Source: Thermaerobacter sp. FW80 (GTDB lineage Bacteria; Bacillota; Sulfobacillia; Thermaerobacterales; Thermaerobacteraceae). From it: a stretch of DNA of 64,000 nt. Of this stretch, positions 44,461-53,307 are shown in pieces. Location of the stretch: NCBI RefSeq assembly GCF_004634385.1, contig NZ_CP037895.1, forward strand, positions 2,269,245 through 2,333,244, in the 5' to 3' direction. The translations under genes and the position numbers were made by a program. The notes under the pieces are model-generated. The model was not told where the DNA came from. It saw only the letters and a list, made by a program, of their open reading frames with translations, and did no database searches. The first letter of the stretch is position 1; every line of letters begins with the position of its first letter.

Positions 44461-45838
44461 GGAAGCCCACCCCCCGGCGGCCCCCATCCGCCGGCGTCCG
44501 TACGTCGGCCCGCCAGCGGTGCCACAGGCGTCGCAGGACACCCTGACGCTGGGGACGGAGCGGGGTGCCCAGGATCCTCCCGAGGAGCGCGGTGACGGCC
44601 TCGGCGGCCGGATGGCCGGGTTGGGCCAGGCCAAGCGGCAAGCCGTCGGCCGCGGCCCGCTGCACCGCCTCGGGGTCGTCCGGAACCCAGGCGATCACCG
44701 GCCCGGCCAGGTACTTCTCCGTCTCCGCCCGCATGGCGTCAGCCCCGCGCCAGCGATTGACGACCACGGCCCATTCGCTCCCCGGGACGCCGTGGGCACC
44801 GAGCGCCTCGATCCAGAGGCGGGTCCGCCGCAGGGCCCCGGGCTCCGGGGTCGTCACCGCCAGGAGGACGCCGGGGGATCCCTCGGGCCACGGGCCGGTG
44901 GGGAACGCAGGGGCCGGCGGCAAGTCCACCACCACCACGTCGAAGGCGGTGGCCGCCCGTCGCAACAGGCGAGGGAGGGTGGGGGGCTCGATGAGTCCCG
45001 CCAGGTCCGGACGCGGCGGACCGGCCAGCACCCGCAGCCCCGACCGCGGGTGCACGAGCCACTGGTCGAGCCACCCTTCGTCGTCGCCGTCCAGCAAGGG
45101 CTGCAAATCGAGCACCGTTGGCCCCGGAGGTAGGTCCAGCGCCACAGCCGCGTCCGCCGCCGCCCAATGGGCGTCCACCAGCCCGCAACGCAAGCCGTGC
45201 ACGGCCGCCGTCACGGCCAGTTCGCACGCCAGCCAGGTCCGACCCGCCCCTCCCTTGGCTCCGCCGACCATCACGAGGAGCCCGCCGCGGGCGGCAACGG
45301 GATCGCGGCGTGGGGGTGGAGGCACCGCCTCCCGTTGGTCGCGCGGAATCGACCCCGCCCGCCGCCCGGCCGTCGTCGGGTCCGTCGCCTGGGGCCGCGG
45401 GACCGCCACCCCGTCGGGCGGTGCCGCGACCGCGGGCGGCGGGCCGCCCAGGCCGGGCGGTCCGGGCGCCAAGGCCGGTTCCTCCCGGCCGTCGGCATCG
45501 GGGATCGCATCCAGGGAAGCCACAACCCGCACGCCCGGCTCGACACCGAGGAGGGCCGCAGCCGCCGCCTGCCAGACGTCCAGCGGTGCGCCGGGCGGGG
45601 CCAGCAGATACAGGTCCCCCTGCCCGTGCCGTTCGCGGATGATGCGCCCGCTGCGCAGGGCATCCGCCAGGTCCCCGGCCTGGACCAGCCACAAGTCCAC
45701 CGGTCCACGGGGATCGGTGACCGCGTCGGCCGTCCGGGCCAGACCGGCGGGCGCCCAGCCCGGACGACGGGCGAGCCGTTCGATCTGCTCGGGACGCAAC
45801 CCCACGCCATACCACCAGGTCTTGGGCTCCCCGGTCAC
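44450..45838 (-). CDS. tadZ: TadZ/CpaE-like ParA-family ATPase
   Basis: 462 residues. An N-terminal receiver-like domain (about 1-115) and a Pro-rich linker precede a MinD/ParA domain: VGGAKGGAGRTWLACELA, LVDAHWAAADAAVALDL, DVVVVDLPPAPAFPTG, VVVNRW. The deviant Walker A reads KGGAGRT: the signature Lys is kept but the second Lys is Arg, so nucleotide hydrolysis may be weak or absent, as in some CpaE/TadZ proteins. GTG at 45838 overlaps the cpaB stop. Directs the pilus machine to its site. Confidence 0.86.
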   Translation of the reverse strand: MTGEPKTWWYGVGLRPEQIERLARRPGWAPAGLARTADAVTDPRGPVDLWLVQAGDLADALRSGRIIRERHGQGDLYLLAPPGAPLDVWQAAAAALLGVEPGVRVVASLDAIPDADGREEPALAPGPPGLGGPPPAVAAPPDGVAVPRPQATDPTTAGRRAGSIPRDQREAVPPPPRRDPVAARGGLLVMVGGAKGGAGRTWLACELAVTAAVHGLRCGLVDAHWAAADAAVALDLPPGPTVLDLQPLLDGDDEGWLDQWLVHPRSGLRVLAGPPRPDLAGLIEPPTLPRLLRRAATAFDVVVVDLPPAPAFPTGPWPEGSPGVLLAVTTPEPGALRRTRLWIEALGAHGVPGSEWAVVVNRWRGADAMRAETEKYLAGPVIAWVPDDPEAVQRAAADGLPLGLAQPGHPAAEAVTALLGRILGTPLRPQRQGVLRRLWHRWRADVRTPADGGRRGVGFHAG

Positions 45839-46755
45839 GGGGCATCCTCCCCCTCGCCCACCCAGGCTGGGTCCACCAGCGGGATCGGCGCCGAACCCGC
45901 CGGCACATCCGCGCGGGACGACGTCTCCGCCGGTGCCGAGCCGGTGTCGACGTTCGCCTCGCCGCCGGGCTCCGGACCGACGTCTCCCCCGGTCGCGCCG
46001 GTCCCAGGGCCCTCCGTCCCCTGCGGCGACGCCCCGGGCTCGTCGACAGGCGGAGGCCCCGCGGTGCCGGGCGCCGGCACCGCGGTGGGGCGACGCAGGA
46101 AGAGGTTGTCCCAGGTGATGCCGCCGCTCCCTCCCTCGCCACCCGTGGCCGATGCCAGGGCCAGGTAGACGCGCCCGTAGGTGAGGGCGTAGGCCAGCCG
46201 CTCGGCCTGGTCGGCCGAGACCGCCAGCAGCACCCCCAGCGGCCGACCCTCCTCCCAGCGGCGGCCTTCCTCGTCCCGGACCTGAAGGACCGGCAGGTTC
46301 TCCAGCAGGGTCCGGGCTACGGCGCCGGATCCTTGACCGCCGACGAAGATCACGTCGACGCGGTCACCCGGCTGCACGGCGCCACCCAGCCCTTCTTCCA
46401 GCCGGGCCGGCACGAAGAAGGCGTGCTGATCCCCCTGGAGGTAGAGGGAGAGGCCCGCACCCTCACCGGGCGCGACGTCCGTGAGGAGCAGGGGCTCGCC
46501 GGCTTCCACTTCGCGGCGCAACACCTTGCCCACCACGGTGGCCGGGTCCGTGACGGCCTTGGGGTGCACGGCGACGGCGGGCATCTGCGTGACCGCCACC
46601 ATCTGGGCCTCCAGGGGTACGGGCGCCTGGAGGGGGCGGGTGGCCACCACCACCGGTGAGGACGCGGTGGCGTCCACGTAGAGGACGTACGCGCTGGCTC
46701 CGGCCAGCAACGCCACGGCGAGGCTGATCGCCGACCGCCACGACAGCCGGGCCAC
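45835..46755 (-). CDS. cpaB: CpaB/RcpC-like pilus assembly protein
   Basis: 306 residues. One N-terminal membrane anchor (SAISLAVALLAGASAYVLY) is followed by an SAF domain (ATRPLQAPVPLEAQM, VLRREVEAGEPLLLTDV), the RcpC/CpaB domain (AVQPGDRVDVIFVGG, GVLLAVSADQAERLAYAL) and a Pro/Gly/Thr-rich tail. GTG at 46755 follows AAGGAGG with 9-base spacing. First gene of the pilus operon. Confidence 0.86.
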   Translation of the reverse strand: MARLSWRSAISLAVALLAGASAYVLYVDATASSPVVVATRPLQAPVPLEAQMVAVTQMPAVAVHPKAVTDPATVVGKVLRREVEAGEPLLLTDVAPGEGAGLSLYLQGDQHAFFVPARLEEGLGGAVQPGDRVDVIFVGGQGSGAVARTLLENLPVLQVRDEEGRRWEEGRPLGVLLAVSADQAERLAYALTYGRVYLALASATGGEGGSGGITWDNLFLRRPTAVPAPGTAGPPPVDEPGASPQGTEGPGTGATGGDVGPEPGGEANVDTGSAPAETSSRADVPAGSAPIPLVDPAWVGEGEDAP

Positions 46756-46792
46756 CGGGCCACCTCCTTCCATATAATGGATTACACGACCC

Positions 46793-46821
46793 ACCGTAGC
46801 ACAGGGTCCTAGGAAAGTCAA
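46793..46821 (-). promoter_or_regulatory. SigA-type promoter of the Tad operon
   Basis: TTGACT (46816-46821), 17-base spacer, TACGGT (46793-46798) preceded by TGC (extended -10). It lies 38 bases upstream of the cpaB GTG in an A/T-rich intergenic stretch. Confidence 0.6.
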
Positions 46822-46824
46822 CTC

Positions 46825-46853
46825 TTTCCATGACAATATTTTACTGGTATCCT
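46825..46853 (+). promoter_or_regulatory. Possible promoter of the SLH protein gene
   Basis: TTTCCA (46825-46830), 17-base spacer, TATCCT (46848-46853), 22 bases before the GTG. It abuts the divergent Tad promoter, so the two could influence each other. Confidence 0.4.
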
Positions 46854-46874
46854 TGAGCTGGAGGTGGGGTCACC

Positions 46875-48764
46875 GTGCAGGGAACGGGGATCCAGGAGGA
46901 TCACGGGACGACGGCGGCCCAGCAGGCTGCAGCGAGGGAGGCCCGGCAAGGCGCGGAGAAGGAGTTCGCAGGAAGCGTCGCGGCCCGCGGGTCCGGGGAC
47001 GGCAGCCGCGGCGAGGCGGGACCAGCCCCGTCGGCGCGGGCCGATCCGTCGACCTGCCGGTGGACGCCACCGCTGGCGCCCACCGCTGGCGATGGAGCAG
47101 CCCCTGCACCGGCGCGGCCGCATACCGCCCCGTCCGGCGGCGATGGCGGCCGTCCACGGGCTCCGGGCCGTCGGCGAGCGGGGCGGTGGGGAATCGGCGG
47201 GCGGCCCAGGGGGCGGTCCCGGCTGGCCGTCGTCCTGGCCGGTCTCGTCTTGATGTCCGTGCCGGCCCAGGCCGCCGGCTCGTGGTACGTCGACCTGGAC
47301 GGCCACTGGGCCGCCGACGAGATCCGCGTCCTCTGGGAGGAGGGCGTCACCGACGGCTACAGCCGTCCCGACGCCCTCGGCCGGCCGCAGACCTACTTCC
47401 TCCCCAACGCGTATATGGAACGCGCCCAGTTCGCCGTGCTGCTGGCCAAGGTCATGGGACTGGCGCCCGACACCACCGGTCCGCCCGTCTACCCCGACGT
47501 GCCACCCGGTTACCGCGCGGGTGGCGATCTCGACGCCTACCCGTGGGTGCAGGCCGGCGCGCGGGCCGGCCTCTTCCCGGACGAACCCGGCCGACCCTTC
47601 CGGCCCGGCGACGTCGTCCGTCGCGACGAAGCAGTGGCGATGCTGGTCCACGCCCTGGAACTGACCTGGTATGCCGATCGCATGCCGGAGAGCCGGATCG
47701 AGGCCCTGCTCGGCGCCTACCGGGACGCCGACCGGATTCGCCCCGCCCTGCGCCGGGCCGTGGCGGCGGCCGTCGACTTGGCCATCGTCGTGGGATATGG
47801 CGACGGCTTCCTCCGGCCGGACCGCTCGCTGACTCGCGCCGAGGGGGCGACCCTGATCTACAAGTCCGCGCTGCTGCGGGTCGGCGCCGATCCGCCCTCC
47901 TTCTCGCCCGACGGCGACCACGTCCAAGACCGGACCCGCCTCGGCGCCCGCGCGCTGCTGAACCGCAACCAGACCGCCTGGGAGGTCCAGGTCCTGACGC
48001 CCGACGGTCAGCCGGTGCGCACCTGGTCCGGGCAGTGGCTTCCCGCCAGCTGGGACTGGGACGGCCGGGACGAGGGGGGCCGCCCGGTACCCGCCGGACT
48101 CTACCTCCTGCGTGGCGAGCTGGTGGCCCGCCAGGGCACGCGCTTCACCTCCGCCGTCGAACCCCTCGAGGTGGTCTACCACCGGTTGGTGGCCACCGCG
48201 TCGCCGGCCGTGGTGGAGGCCGGCGAACCGGTCCACATCCAGGCGCTGACAGAGGGGCCCGTGGTGCGCGTCGTCGTGCATCTTCCGGGGGACACGGCGC
48301 CGACCCCGATGGCGCGCACCGCCCCGGGGACCTGGGAGGCGGGCTGGACGGTGCCGGAGGACACCGAGCCGGGGAGCCAGGCCCTGGTGGTGGTCGCCGC
48401 CTTTCCGGAGACCGTACGGCGGGAGACGGTCTACGTGGACGTCCTGCCCCCGCTGTGGATCCAGGGCGCGGTGGCGCCGAACCCGGCCCGGCCGGGAGAG
48501 CCGGTGACGGTCACCGCGACGGTGCCGGCCACGACCGACGTCGTCACCCTCCACCCGCCGAACCAGCCCTCGATCCCGTTGCGGGAGGTCGGAGACGGAC
48601 GGTGGACCGCCCGGTGGCAGGTTCCTCCCGATGCCGCTCCGGGCTCATCCTTGCCCCTCGAGCTGGAAGCCCGTCGGCGCGACCGACGCGCCGTCGCGCA
48701 TCTGGACCTGGCCGTGGCCGAGGGGGCGGCGAATCGCGAGCCCGTGTTCCACCTGACCCATTGA
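46875..48764 (+). CDS. SLH-domain surface protein with FlgD-like C-terminal modules
   Basis: 629 residues. GTG at 46875 follows GGAGGTG with 8-base spacing. The first 112 residues are low complexity; a signal peptide-like stretch (SRLAVVLAGLVLMSVPAQAA) ends near 134, which is unusually far in, so a later start is possible. Three SLH domains occupy about 135-335 (YVDLDGHWAADEIRVLWEEG; YPWVQAGARAGLFP; LRRAVAAAVDLAIVVGYGDG). A FlgD/Ig-like module follows (WDWDGRDEGGRPVPAGLY), then beta-rich repeats. It should bind secondary wall polymer at the surface. Divergent from the Tad operon, suggesting shared use at the envelope. Confidence 0.85.
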   Translation: MQGTGIQEDHGTTAAQQAAAREARQGAEKEFAGSVAARGSGDGSRGEAGPAPSARADPSTCRWTPPLAPTAGDGAAPAPARPHTAPSGGDGGRPRAPGRRRAGRWGIGGRPRGRSRLAVVLAGLVLMSVPAQAAGSWYVDLDGHWAADEIRVLWEEGVTDGYSRPDALGRPQTYFLPNAYMERAQFAVLLAKVMGLAPDTTGPPVYPDVPPGYRAGGDLDAYPWVQAGARAGLFPDEPGRPFRPGDVVRRDEAVAMLVHALELTWYADRMPESRIEALLGAYRDADRIRPALRRAVAAAVDLAIVVGYGDGFLRPDRSLTRAEGATLIYKSALLRVGADPPSFSPDGDHVQDRTRLGARALLNRNQTAWEVQVLTPDGQPVRTWSGQWLPASWDWDGRDEGGRPVPAGLYLLRGELVARQGTRFTSAVEPLEVVYHRLVATASPAVVEAGEPVHIQALTEGPVVRVVVHLPGDTAPTPMARTAPGTWEAGWTVPEDTEPGSQALVVVAAFPETVRRETVYVDVLPPLWIQGAVAPNPARPGEPVTVTATVPATTDVVTLHPPNQPSIPLREVGDGRWTARWQVPPDAAPGSSLPLELEARRRDRRAVAHLDLAVAEGAANREPVFHLTH

Positions 48765-48814
48765 TCTGGCTGGACCGAAGCGGCCACGGGGTTGCCCCGA
48801 GGATCGGGCCCGCT

Positions 48815-48849
48815 GGCGGGTGGCGACCCCGCCGGGGTCGCCACCCGCC
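48815..48849 (+). terminator. Hairpin downstream of the SLH gene
   Basis: Perfect 16-bp stem (48815-48830 with 48834-48849, 3-nt loop), 50 bases after the stop. No T-run. Confidence 0.5.
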
Positions 48850-49448
48850 GGCGTCGCTGCAACCGGCACGGCGGCCGCCCCCGTACACCGAGCCGTGGCA
48901 CACCACGGCGCCAGGCGACGTGCAAGGCGCAGGCGCAAGGCGGCCTGGGGAACATAATCCGGTGGTCAGGGGTCGACCATGGTGCAGTGAGGCGGACGCT
49001 GCACGGGTGTTGAACGGTGCAGGGGCGGCGAGGTGCGGCCCCGCGGCCGCACCCCGCCGCCCCTGCAGCCCCTTCGTGGAAACCCCTTGGCCTTGGCGGG
49101 AACCCCTGGGTAGGAAGGGGATAGGCCCAGGCGCCACCGGCGGGGCACGGGTTCCGTGGCCTGCGGCGGCCACCGGCGAGGCACAGGCGCCCTCGCCCAG
49201 GGAAGCCCTGGGGAGCCACGGGCGCCGTCGCCCACGGGAGCGCCGATCGCCACGGCAACCCCATCGGGCCACCTGGCGACCGCCCCCAGCCCGGCGGCGA
49301 TCGGCCGCCGTTCGCGGCCGGTCGCCGTACCACCGTGCCACCCGGTCCCGTCTCCAGGGCCCCAGCGGGGCGTATGCCCTCCCCGGGGTCTCCCCCTCGA
49401 CCAAATCCCCCGGCGACTCGGCCTTGCCCTTGCCCCGATCCCCGGCGC
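48850..49448. other. 600-bp gap before the degU-like gene
   Basis: No gene supported. It contains a 21-bp stem with a single mismatch (49020-49040 with 49045-49065) and Pro/Gly-type low-complexity shadow frames. Around 49130-49190 a CCACCGGCG..GCAC phrase occurs twice. Confidence 0.45.
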
Positions 49449-50105
49449 CTAGACCTTGACCCAGCCCTCCCGGATCGCGTGGATCACCGCCTGGGTGCGG
49501 TCGCTGACGCCCAGCTTGCGGAAGATCGAGGTGATGTGGTTCTTGACCGTCTTCTCGCTGATGAACAGACGCTGGCCGATCTCCCGGTTGGAGACGCCCT
49601 CCGCCACCAGCTGCAGGACCTCGAACTCGCGGCGGGTGAGGGGCTCGGGGATGCCCCCGCCCAGGGGGGTCCACCGCTCGCGGCGGCGGGTTCCCAGCTG
49701 CAGCACGCGCGCCGAAAGGGTCGGGTGCACGTAGCCCTCGCCCCGGCAGCAGAGGCGCACCGCCTCGACCAGCGCCCGCGGCTCCACGTCCTTGAGCACG
49801 AAGCCGCTGGCGCCGGCGGCGATGGCCTCCAGCAGGTACTCCTCCTGATCGTGGATGGTCAGCACCAGGACCTGGGTCGACGGCGCGGCCGAGCGGATCT
49901 GTCGCGTGGCCTCGATCCCCGACATGTCGGGCAGGTTGATGTCCATGACGACCAGGTCGGGCCGAAGCTGGGCCGCGCGGCGCACGGCCTCGCCGCCGCT
50001 GCCGGCCTCCCCCACCACCTCGATGTCCGGCTCCAGCTGGAGCACCTGCCGCAGGCCCTCGCGGAGCAGCGCGTGGTCGTCAACGATCAGGACCCGAATC
50101 GGCAT
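49449..50105 (-). CDS. NarL/DegU-family response regulator
   Basis: 218 residues. Receiver domain with Asp10-Asp11, phosphoacceptor Asp54 (LVVMDINLPDMSG) and Lys in FVLKDV. C-terminal LuxR-type helix-turn-helix (LTRREFEVLQLVAEGVSNREIGQRL, KTVKNHITSIFRKLGV). The pattern is close to DegU, including VKNHITSIFRKLGV and DRTQAVIHAIREGWV. ATG at 50105 lies inside the end of the kinase gene and follows GGGAGGG. Partner of the kinase immediately upstream. Confidence 0.93.
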   Translation of the reverse strand: MPIRVLIVDDHALLREGLRQVLQLEPDIEVVGEAGSGGEAVRRAAQLRPDLVVMDINLPDMSGIEATRQIRSAAPSTQVLVLTIHDQEEYLLEAIAAGASGFVLKDVEPRALVEAVRLCCRGEGYVHPTLSARVLQLGTRRRERWTPLGGGIPEPLTRREFEVLQLVAEGVSNREIGQRLFISEKTVKNHITSIFRKLGVSDRTQAVIHAIREGWVKV

Positions 50106-51339
50106 GGCCGCCTCCCTCCCTCCCCAGCGGGATGTCCAGGCGTACCCGCGTCCCCTGGCCGGGACGGCTGTGGATCTCCAGGCGTCCGCCCACCATCGCG
50201 AGGCGCTCCGCCATGTTGGCGAGGCCGAAGCGGTCCGCTGGGCGCGCGGCGGTGGGGTCCAAGCCGCGGCCGTCGTCGCTCACCTCGGCCCACAGCCGCC
50301 GCGGCGCGAGCTCCAGCCGCACCACCGCCTGGGTGGCGCCGGCATGCTTCCAGACGTTGTTCAACGCCTCTTGCACCACGCGGTAGACCGCGATCTCCAC
50401 GGCGGGGTCGAGGCGCCGGATGGCGCCCCGCGTGACCAGCTCCACCGGCAGGCCCGTCCTGTCGACGAACCCCGCCACGTACTGGCGCAGGGCGGGCACC
50501 AGGCCGAGGTCGTCCAGGACCATGGGCCGCAGGTCGAAGATGATCTTGCGGACGTCGTGGAGGCTCTCGCGGGTCAGCGCCTTGAGGCGCTCCAGCTCCT
50601 GCCGGGCCCGGTCCGGGTCGTCCGCCAGCAGGCGCTGGCAGACCTCGGCGCGGAGCGCCACCTGGGCCAGCATCTGGGCGGGGCCGTCGTGGATGTCCCG
50701 CGCCAGGCGGCGGCGTTCCTCCTCCTGGGCGCGCAGCAGCATCAACCCCACCTGCAGGCGTCGCTGCAGGTCCGCCGCCTGCCCCACCAAGCGCCCCAGG
50801 TTCCCGGAGAGCAGCTCGGCGGCGAGGCGGACGTGCTCCCCCACTTCGTCGGCTCGCCGCACCGTCGCCTCCAGGCGGCGCAGGCGCCGCTCCAGCTCGT
50901 CGCGCCGCTGGCGCAGCTGGGCCTCCCGCTCCTGGGCCCGGACCCAGTCCTCGTGGAGGCGCAGGGCCTCCTCGTACGCCTGGCGATAGGCCTCCTCGCC
51001 GAAGCGATGGAAGTGGCGCGAGATCTCCACCAATCGCAGGCGCGCCTGCTGCTGGCGGCGGCCCAGCTGGTCCACCCGTTCGATCAGGGTCGCCAACTGC
51101 TCCCGCACCGCATCCAGCTCGCGTGCGGCGTCGCGGTGCTCCTGGCGCGCGTGCTCCGCGACGGCGAGGACCTGTTCGCGGCCGCGCTCCACGGCGGCCA
51201 GGATCTCGCGCAGGATGCGGTCGAGGGCCAGGGGATCGAGGGGGCCGAGGGACGCCGCTGCCACCGCCTCCACCCGCACCACCGCCAACGGGCGCGCCAG
51301 CCCCAGGAGGGGAGCCGGCCCCGCCGTCAATCCGTCCAT
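50080..51339 (-). CDS. DegS-like cytoplasmic sensor histidine kinase
   Basis: 419 residues, no membrane helices. A long coiled coil (about 80-205) leads to the HisKA_3 box with the phosphoacceptor His in RLARDIHDGPAQML, then LRPMVLDDLGLVPALRQYV and the HATPase domain with VVQEALNNVWKHAGA (N box) and VSDDGRGLDP (G1). DegS proteins share this soluble architecture. ATG at 51339 has no clear ribosome binding site and a later start (GTGs near 51275) is possible. It overlaps the regulator gene by 26 bases. Confidence 0.9.
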   Translation of the reverse strand: MDGLTAGPAPLLGLARPLAVVRVEAVAAASLGPLDPLALDRILREILAAVERGREQVLAVAEHARQEHRDAARELDAVREQLATLIERVDQLGRRQQQARLRLVEISRHFHRFGEEAYRQAYEEALRLHEDWVRAQEREAQLRQRRDELERRLRRLEATVRRADEVGEHVRLAAELLSGNLGRLVGQAADLQRRLQVGLMLLRAQEEERRRLARDIHDGPAQMLAQVALRAEVCQRLLADDPDRARQELERLKALTRESLHDVRKIIFDLRPMVLDDLGLVPALRQYVAGFVDRTGLPVELVTRGAIRRLDPAVEIAVYRVVQEALNNVWKHAGATQAVVRLELAPRRLWAEVSDDGRGLDPTAARPADRFGLANMAERLAMVGGRLEIHSRPGQGTRVRLDIPLGREGGGHADSGPDR

Positions 51340-51486
51340 CCGGGTTATCGGCGGGGGACGGCCAGACGTGCAGACGCGGACGACGCCGGACCGTCACCGG
51401 GGCGCCGGGGATCGGCCGCATCCCGACGATGGGATTGGCCGGCCGCCCGCATCGGCGGGACGCGGCGCGCGAGGCGCCGCGGGCGC

Positions 51487-51800
51487 CCGCGGCGCCATGG
51501 CCGGTAGGCGTCCGCAGCGCGCCGGCCGGTGCGCGTCCGCACCGCCATGGCCCGCGGGCGTCCGCATCGCACCGGCCGGTGGACGTCCGCAGCCCCATGG
51601 GCCGCGCGCGTCCGCGTCGCACCGGCCGGTGGGCGTCCGCAGCCCCATGGCCCGCGCGCGTCCGCGTCGCACCGGCCGAGGGCTTTCGCAGCGCCATGGC
51701 CGGCAGGGTCCGCATCGCGCCGGGCCATGGGCTCCCGCAGCGCGATGCCCGGTAGGCGCCCGCAGCGCGCCCGCCGGCGGACCTCCGCCCCGCCACGGTC
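51487..51800. repeat. 25-bp minisatellite, about 12 units
   Basis: Units starting GCGTCCGCA recur every 25 bases at 51508, 51533, 51558, 51583, 51608, 51633, 51658 and 51683, then decay. They alternate between a form with the palindrome CACCGGCCGGTG and a form with CCCCATGGCC, giving a 50-bp higher-order unit. The array keeps all frames open but 25 is not a multiple of 3, so it is not protein-coding. It fills the gap between the kinase gene start and yqeG. Confidence 0.92.
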
Positions 51801-51832
51801 GACGGACGCCCACACTGCGTCGGCCGGTGGGG

Positions 51833-52351
51833 CTAGGACCGCAGCACGCCGCGCTGGGCCAGGTGCCGGAGCACCCAGCGCTCGACGCGCCGCACCAGGC
51901 GGGTGCCGATGAATTCCTTGCCGGGAAGCGGCGTCACCAGGACGGTCACCATGCCGAGGCGGTTGCCGCCGAGGACGTCGGTGAAGATCTGGTCGCCGAT
52001 GACGGCGGCGTGGGCCGGTTCGACCCCGAGGGTCTCGAGGGCACGCAGGAAGGCGCGGCGACGGGGCTTGGTGGCCGCGTGCACCGCCGGGACCCCGCAG
52101 GCCCGGGCGAAGAGCTGCACCCGCGCCTCGAGGTTGTTGGAGAGGATGCAGGCGACGAACCCCTGGGCCCGCGCCTGGTCCAGCCAGCGGCGGAGGTTCT
52201 CGTCGGGCAGCGGCTGGTCCCGCCGCGCCAGGGTGTTGTCGAGGTCGAGGATCAGACCCCGCACGCCCCGGCCGCGCAGGTCGTCCCAGCGGATGGCATA
52301 GATGGATGGGACGACCAGATCGGGAGTCAGCAGCCGCCACAACCGCCGCAC
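51833..52351 (-). CDS. YqeG family HAD phosphatase
   Basis: 172 residues. HAD motif I LILDLDNTLARRD, motif II CILSNN, Lys motif ATKPRRRAFLRAL and motif IV VIGDQIFTDVLGGNRLGM. GTG at 52351 follows AAAGGAG with 8-base spacing; longer in-frame starts lie upstream. YqeG (subfamily IIIA) is related to plant GEP4-type phosphatidylglycerol phosphatases, so phosphatidylglycerophosphate is a possible substrate. A TATAAT at 52383-52388 is a likely -10 element without a good -35. Confidence 0.9.
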   Translation of the reverse strand: MRRLWRLLTPDLVVPSIYAIRWDDLRGRGVRGLILDLDNTLARRDQPLPDENLRRWLDQARAQGFVACILSNNLEARVQLFARACGVPAVHAATKPRRRAFLRALETLGVEPAHAAVIGDQIFTDVLGGNRLGMVTVLVTPLPGKEFIGTRLVRRVERWVLRHLAQRGVLRS

Positions 52352-52554
52352 GCCCTGGGCTCCTTTCCGGTTCTCCGGACCCATTATACGGCACGCCTGA
52401 AACGGCACGCCCAGCCGGTCCGCCACCGGGCGGAAGGGGCGGACGGGCGGGGCCCACGGCGCCGGGGCGATCCCGCCTGCGGACGAGCATGCGGCGCCGG
52501 TGCGTGGCCCGGTGGTGGACGGCGCCGAGGGGGCCGGTGTTGGGGGGCGACCGC

Positions 52555-53307
52555 TCAGTCGTCCTCCGCGTTCGGGCTGGACGCACCGCCGTCCCGCCGC
52601 GGGCCGGGTTCGTCCAGCACGCGGCGGGTCAACCAGCGCACCGCCCGCTTCTCGATGCGCGAGACGTAGGAGCGCGAGATGCCCAGGACCCTCGCCACCT
52701 CCCGCTGGGTGTAGCGGCGCTGGCCGTCGAGCCCGAAGCGCAGCTCCAGCACCCGCCGCTCCCGGGGGCCCAGCTCCCGCACCGCGTCCCGGATGCGTCC
52801 GGCCAGCAGGCGGCGGCCCACGGCGTCCTCCACGGCGTCGTCCTCCGCCGGCAACATGTCCATCAGGGTCACCTCGTTGCCCTCGCGGTCGACGCCGATG
52901 GGGCTCTGCAGGAACACCTCCCGCCGGTTGCGCCGGGTCGCGCGCAGGTGCATGAGGATCTCGTTCTCGATGCAGCGGGCGGCGTAGGTGGCGAGGCGCG
53001 TGCCCTTGCTCGGGTCGAAGGAGTCGACGCCCTTGATCAGTCCGACGGTGCCGATGCTGATCAGGTCCTCCGGGTCCTCGCCGGTGTCGTCGAACTTCTT
53101 GGCGATGTGGGCCACCAGGCGCAGGTTGCGCTCGATCAGCACCTCGCGGGCGCGGGCGTCACCGCGTCGCATGCGCTCCAGGTAGTGGGCCTCTTCCTCC
53201 GGCGTGAGGGGCTGGGGAAAGCTGCGGCCCGTCTGAAGATAACCGATCAAGTAGAGCAGACCGCGCACCAGGGCCGCCCCAAGGAGCAGCAGCCATCCGG
53301 GTCCCAT
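52555..53307 (-). CDS. sigK: Sporulation sigma factor SigK (pro-form), uninterrupted
   Basis: 250 residues. A hydrophobic N-terminal pro-sequence of about 20-25 residues (WLLLLGAALVRGLLYLIGYL) is followed by LTPEEEAHYLERM and regions 2 (LRLVAHIAKKF, DLISIGTVGLIKGVDSFD, TYAARCIENEILMHLR) and 4 (LGPRERRVLELRFGLDG, REVARVLGISRSYVSRIEKRA) typical of SigK. ATG at 53307 follows AAGGAGG. SpoIVFB removes the pro-peptide after SpoIVB signalling; spoIVB is in this window. The gene is continuous, unlike in strains with a skin element. Confidence 0.94.
   Translation of the reverse strand: MGPGWLLLLGAALVRGLLYLIGYLQTGRSFPQPLTPEEEAHYLERMRRGDARAREVLIERNLRLVAHIAKKFDDTGEDPEDLISIGTVGLIKGVDSFDPSKGTRLATYAARCIENEILMHLRATRRNRREVFLQSPIGVDREGNEVTLMDMLPAEDDAVEDAVGRRLLAGRIRDAVRELGPRERRVLELRFGLDGQRRYTQREVARVLGISRSYVSRIEKRAVRWLTRRVLDEPGPRRDGGASSPNAEDD

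Noticed and set aside
48966-49253. Small minus-strand frame upstream of the response regulator gene
   Set aside because: Composition is typical of shadow frames and no ribosome binding site is present.
51345-52586. Open frames through the 25-bp repeats
   Set aside because: The repeat length is not a multiple of three and all frames stay open only because the units lack stops.
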